Part shown: positions 52,181-53,159 of the stretch, one piece after another
How positions within the stretch are numbered: position 1 is the first letter of the stretch
Layout of the letters: each line of letters starts with the position of its first letter
Source of the DNA: Ensifer adhaerens
Lineage (GTDB): Bacteria > Pseudomonadota > Alphaproteobacteria > Rhizobiales > Rhizobiaceae
NCBI RefSeq assembly: GCF_001270265.1
Contig: NZ_LGAP01000039.1
Span: 1 to 53,159 of the forward strand
Length of the DNA stretch: 53,159 nucleotides
Direction: 5' to 3'
Position numbers and translations under genes: made by a program
The notes under the pieces: generated by a model
Databases searched by the model: none
The model's input: the letters and a program-made list of their open reading frames with translations, nothing else
What the model was told of the DNA's origin: nothing

Positions 52181-52915
52181 ATGCGCATCCTTCTCGTCAA
52201 CCCGAACTCCACCGCCTCGATGACCGAACAGGCGCACCGCAGCGCCGAGCGAGTTGCCGCACCCTCCACGCTGGTGGAGTCGATCAACCCGACCACAAGC
52301 CCCGCCAGCATCGAAGGTCATGCGGACGAGGCCATGGCGGTGCCGGCGATGCTTGCCGAGATCCGCGCCGGCGAGGCGCGCGGGGTCGATGCCTATGTCA
52401 TCGCCTGCTTCGACGATCCGGGCCTCGGCGCTGCGCGTGAAATCGCACGCGGACCGGTCATGGGCATCTGCCAGGCGGCCATACAGGTGGCGATGAACAT
52501 CGCCACGCGTTTTTCCATCATCACGACCTTGCCGCGTTCGGTGCCGATCATCGAGGACCTGGTCGATGCCTATGGTGCCGGCCATCATTGTCGCAAGGTG
52601 CGTTCGGTGGACATGCCCGTGCTGGCGCTTGAGGAGGACCTCGCCCATACGGAAGAAATGCTCGTGCGGGAGATCCTGCGCGCCAAGCATGAGGATGGCG
52701 CCGAAGCGATCATTCTCGGCTGTGCAGGCATGTCGGAACTGTGCGACCGGCTGAAGCAGAGGACCGGCATGCCGGTGATCGATGGCGTAACCGCTGCAAT
52801 CAAGCTCGCCGAAGCGCTGGTTGGCGCCGGTTACTCCACCTCCAAGGTGGGTGCCTATGACTATCCGAGAGTCAAGGCTCCGACAATCGCCCGCATTGTG
52901 GATTCAGTAGCTTAA
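52181..52915 (+). CDS. Asp/Glu/hydantoin racemase (allantoin racemase-like)
   Basis: A 244-residue two-domain racemase: RILLVNPNSTASMTEQ at the start and catalytic cysteines in VIACFDDPG and ILGCAGM. The family includes HpxA, which interconverts allantoin enantiomers. The neighbouring ureidoglycine aminohydrolase supports that role over hydantoin. Confidence 0.88.
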   Translation: MRILLVNPNSTASMTEQAHRSAERVAAPSTLVESINPTTSPASIEGHADEAMAVPAMLAEIRAGEARGVDAYVIACFDDPGLGAAREIARGPVMGICQAAIQVAMNIATRFSIITTLPRSVPIIEDLVDAYGAGHHCRKVRSVDMPVLALEEDLAHTEEMLVREILRAKHEDGAEAIILGCAGMSELCDRLKQRTGMPVIDGVTAAIKLAEALVGAGYSTSKVGAYDYPRVKAPTIARIVDSVA

Positions 52916-52941
52916 GAAACACCTGCAAGTAACTGAAAACA

Positions 52942-52980
52942 AAAAGCTCCGGGAGGAACGATCCTCCGGAGCTTTTCTTA
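52942..52980 (+). terminator. Rho-independent terminator after the racemase gene
   Basis: AAAAGCTCCG pairs with CGGAGCTTTT, with GAGGA/TCCTC inside and one bulge; TTTTCTT follows. Confidence 0.9.
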
Positions 52981-53104
52981 TTCTGCTGATGACGCTTGGA
53001 CTATGCCGCCTGCGTTGGCTTCGCCGGTGACGCTAGGTCGTGTGGACTCTTGGGATTTCCAAGGGTGAGCAAATCAGATTCAAGACTGTCTTTTGGAGGC
53101 AGTC

Positions 53105-53159
53105 ATGGGTGTTTTGGATCGTCTGATCCTTCGGGACGAGCAGTGGGAGCGGATATCGC
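53105..53159 (+). CDS. IS5-like transposase (partial, N-terminus)
   Basis: The last 55 bases encode MGVLDRLILRDEQWERIS, the usual start of IS5/IS427-type transposases. GGAGG precedes the ATG. The end of the element is probably near 53035, but its other end is outside the window. Confidence 0.65.
   Translation, partial: MGVLDRLILRDEQWERIS

Overview
The window looks like a piece of a Rhizobiaceae genome (Sinorhizobium/Ensifer or Rhizobium type). This rests on the high GC coding sequence with strong third-position bias, many ABC and TRAP uptake operons each paired with a regulator, and gene families typical of rhizobia. The dense transport and catabolism genes would suit a chromid or megaplasmid, but replicon type is inference. 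No tRNA, rRNA or CRISPR array was seen.

Region 1 (1-9617) is a sulfur-scavenging island. It holds a partial sulfate permease (cysT), a small serine hydrolase, a taurine-type ABC transporter (tauABC), a flavin reductase, an SsuD-type FMNH2-dependent sulfonate monooxygenase and two homologous FAD/NAD(P)-binding proteins. Four intergenic regions in the island carry a similar AT-rich element ending in TTTATAGA, which suggests one shared regulator.

Region 2 (9668-14412) is a redox group. A tight leftward operon encodes a CMD/AhpD-like protein, a redoxin, a class I glutamine amidotransferase and a MOSC protein. Upstream is a MarR regulator with a C-terminal four-cysteine domain and its own palindromic operator. 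Divergent from it are pseudoazurin and an MgtC-family protein, the latter preceded by a long hairpin that ends at its start codon.

Region 3 (14600-33120) is a large catabolic locus around an IclR regulator. It combines a sugar ABC transporter, a near-complete set for an L-fucose-like oxidative pathway (mutarotase, oxidoreductase, lactonase-like amidohydrolase, L-fuconate dehydratase, SDR, FAH-family hydrolase), a second enolase-superfamily enzyme, a CaiB/BaiF CoA-transferase, two MaoC-fold proteins, a solute-binding-like protein without a signal peptide and a TRAP transporter. A 32-codon ORF with a strong ribosome binding site leads into the CoA arm. Related AT-rich elements lie before three of the transcription units. 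This mixed sugar-acid/acyl-CoA locus is the best candidate for a little-described system.

Region 4 (33130-41440) holds an MFS/MarR pair, a DUF6500-like protein, a TerC-family protein with a structured leader that resembles a manganese riboswitch, and then a lower-GC plasticity zone. That zone contains an IS30 element, gene remnants, a TPR/YdcF-like protein, a small membrane protein and an orphan FliN-like protein.

Region 5 (41724-53159) has a secreted cyclase with a divergent LysR regulator, a secreted S41 protease-like protein, a PLP decarboxylase with a methyltransferase, an exporter-like ABC protein with a degenerate ATPase domain, and a ureide (purine) degradation group: ureidoglycine aminohydrolase, FCD-type GntR regulator, flavin-binding protein and allantoin/hydantoin racemase. 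The window ends inside an IS5-like transposase.
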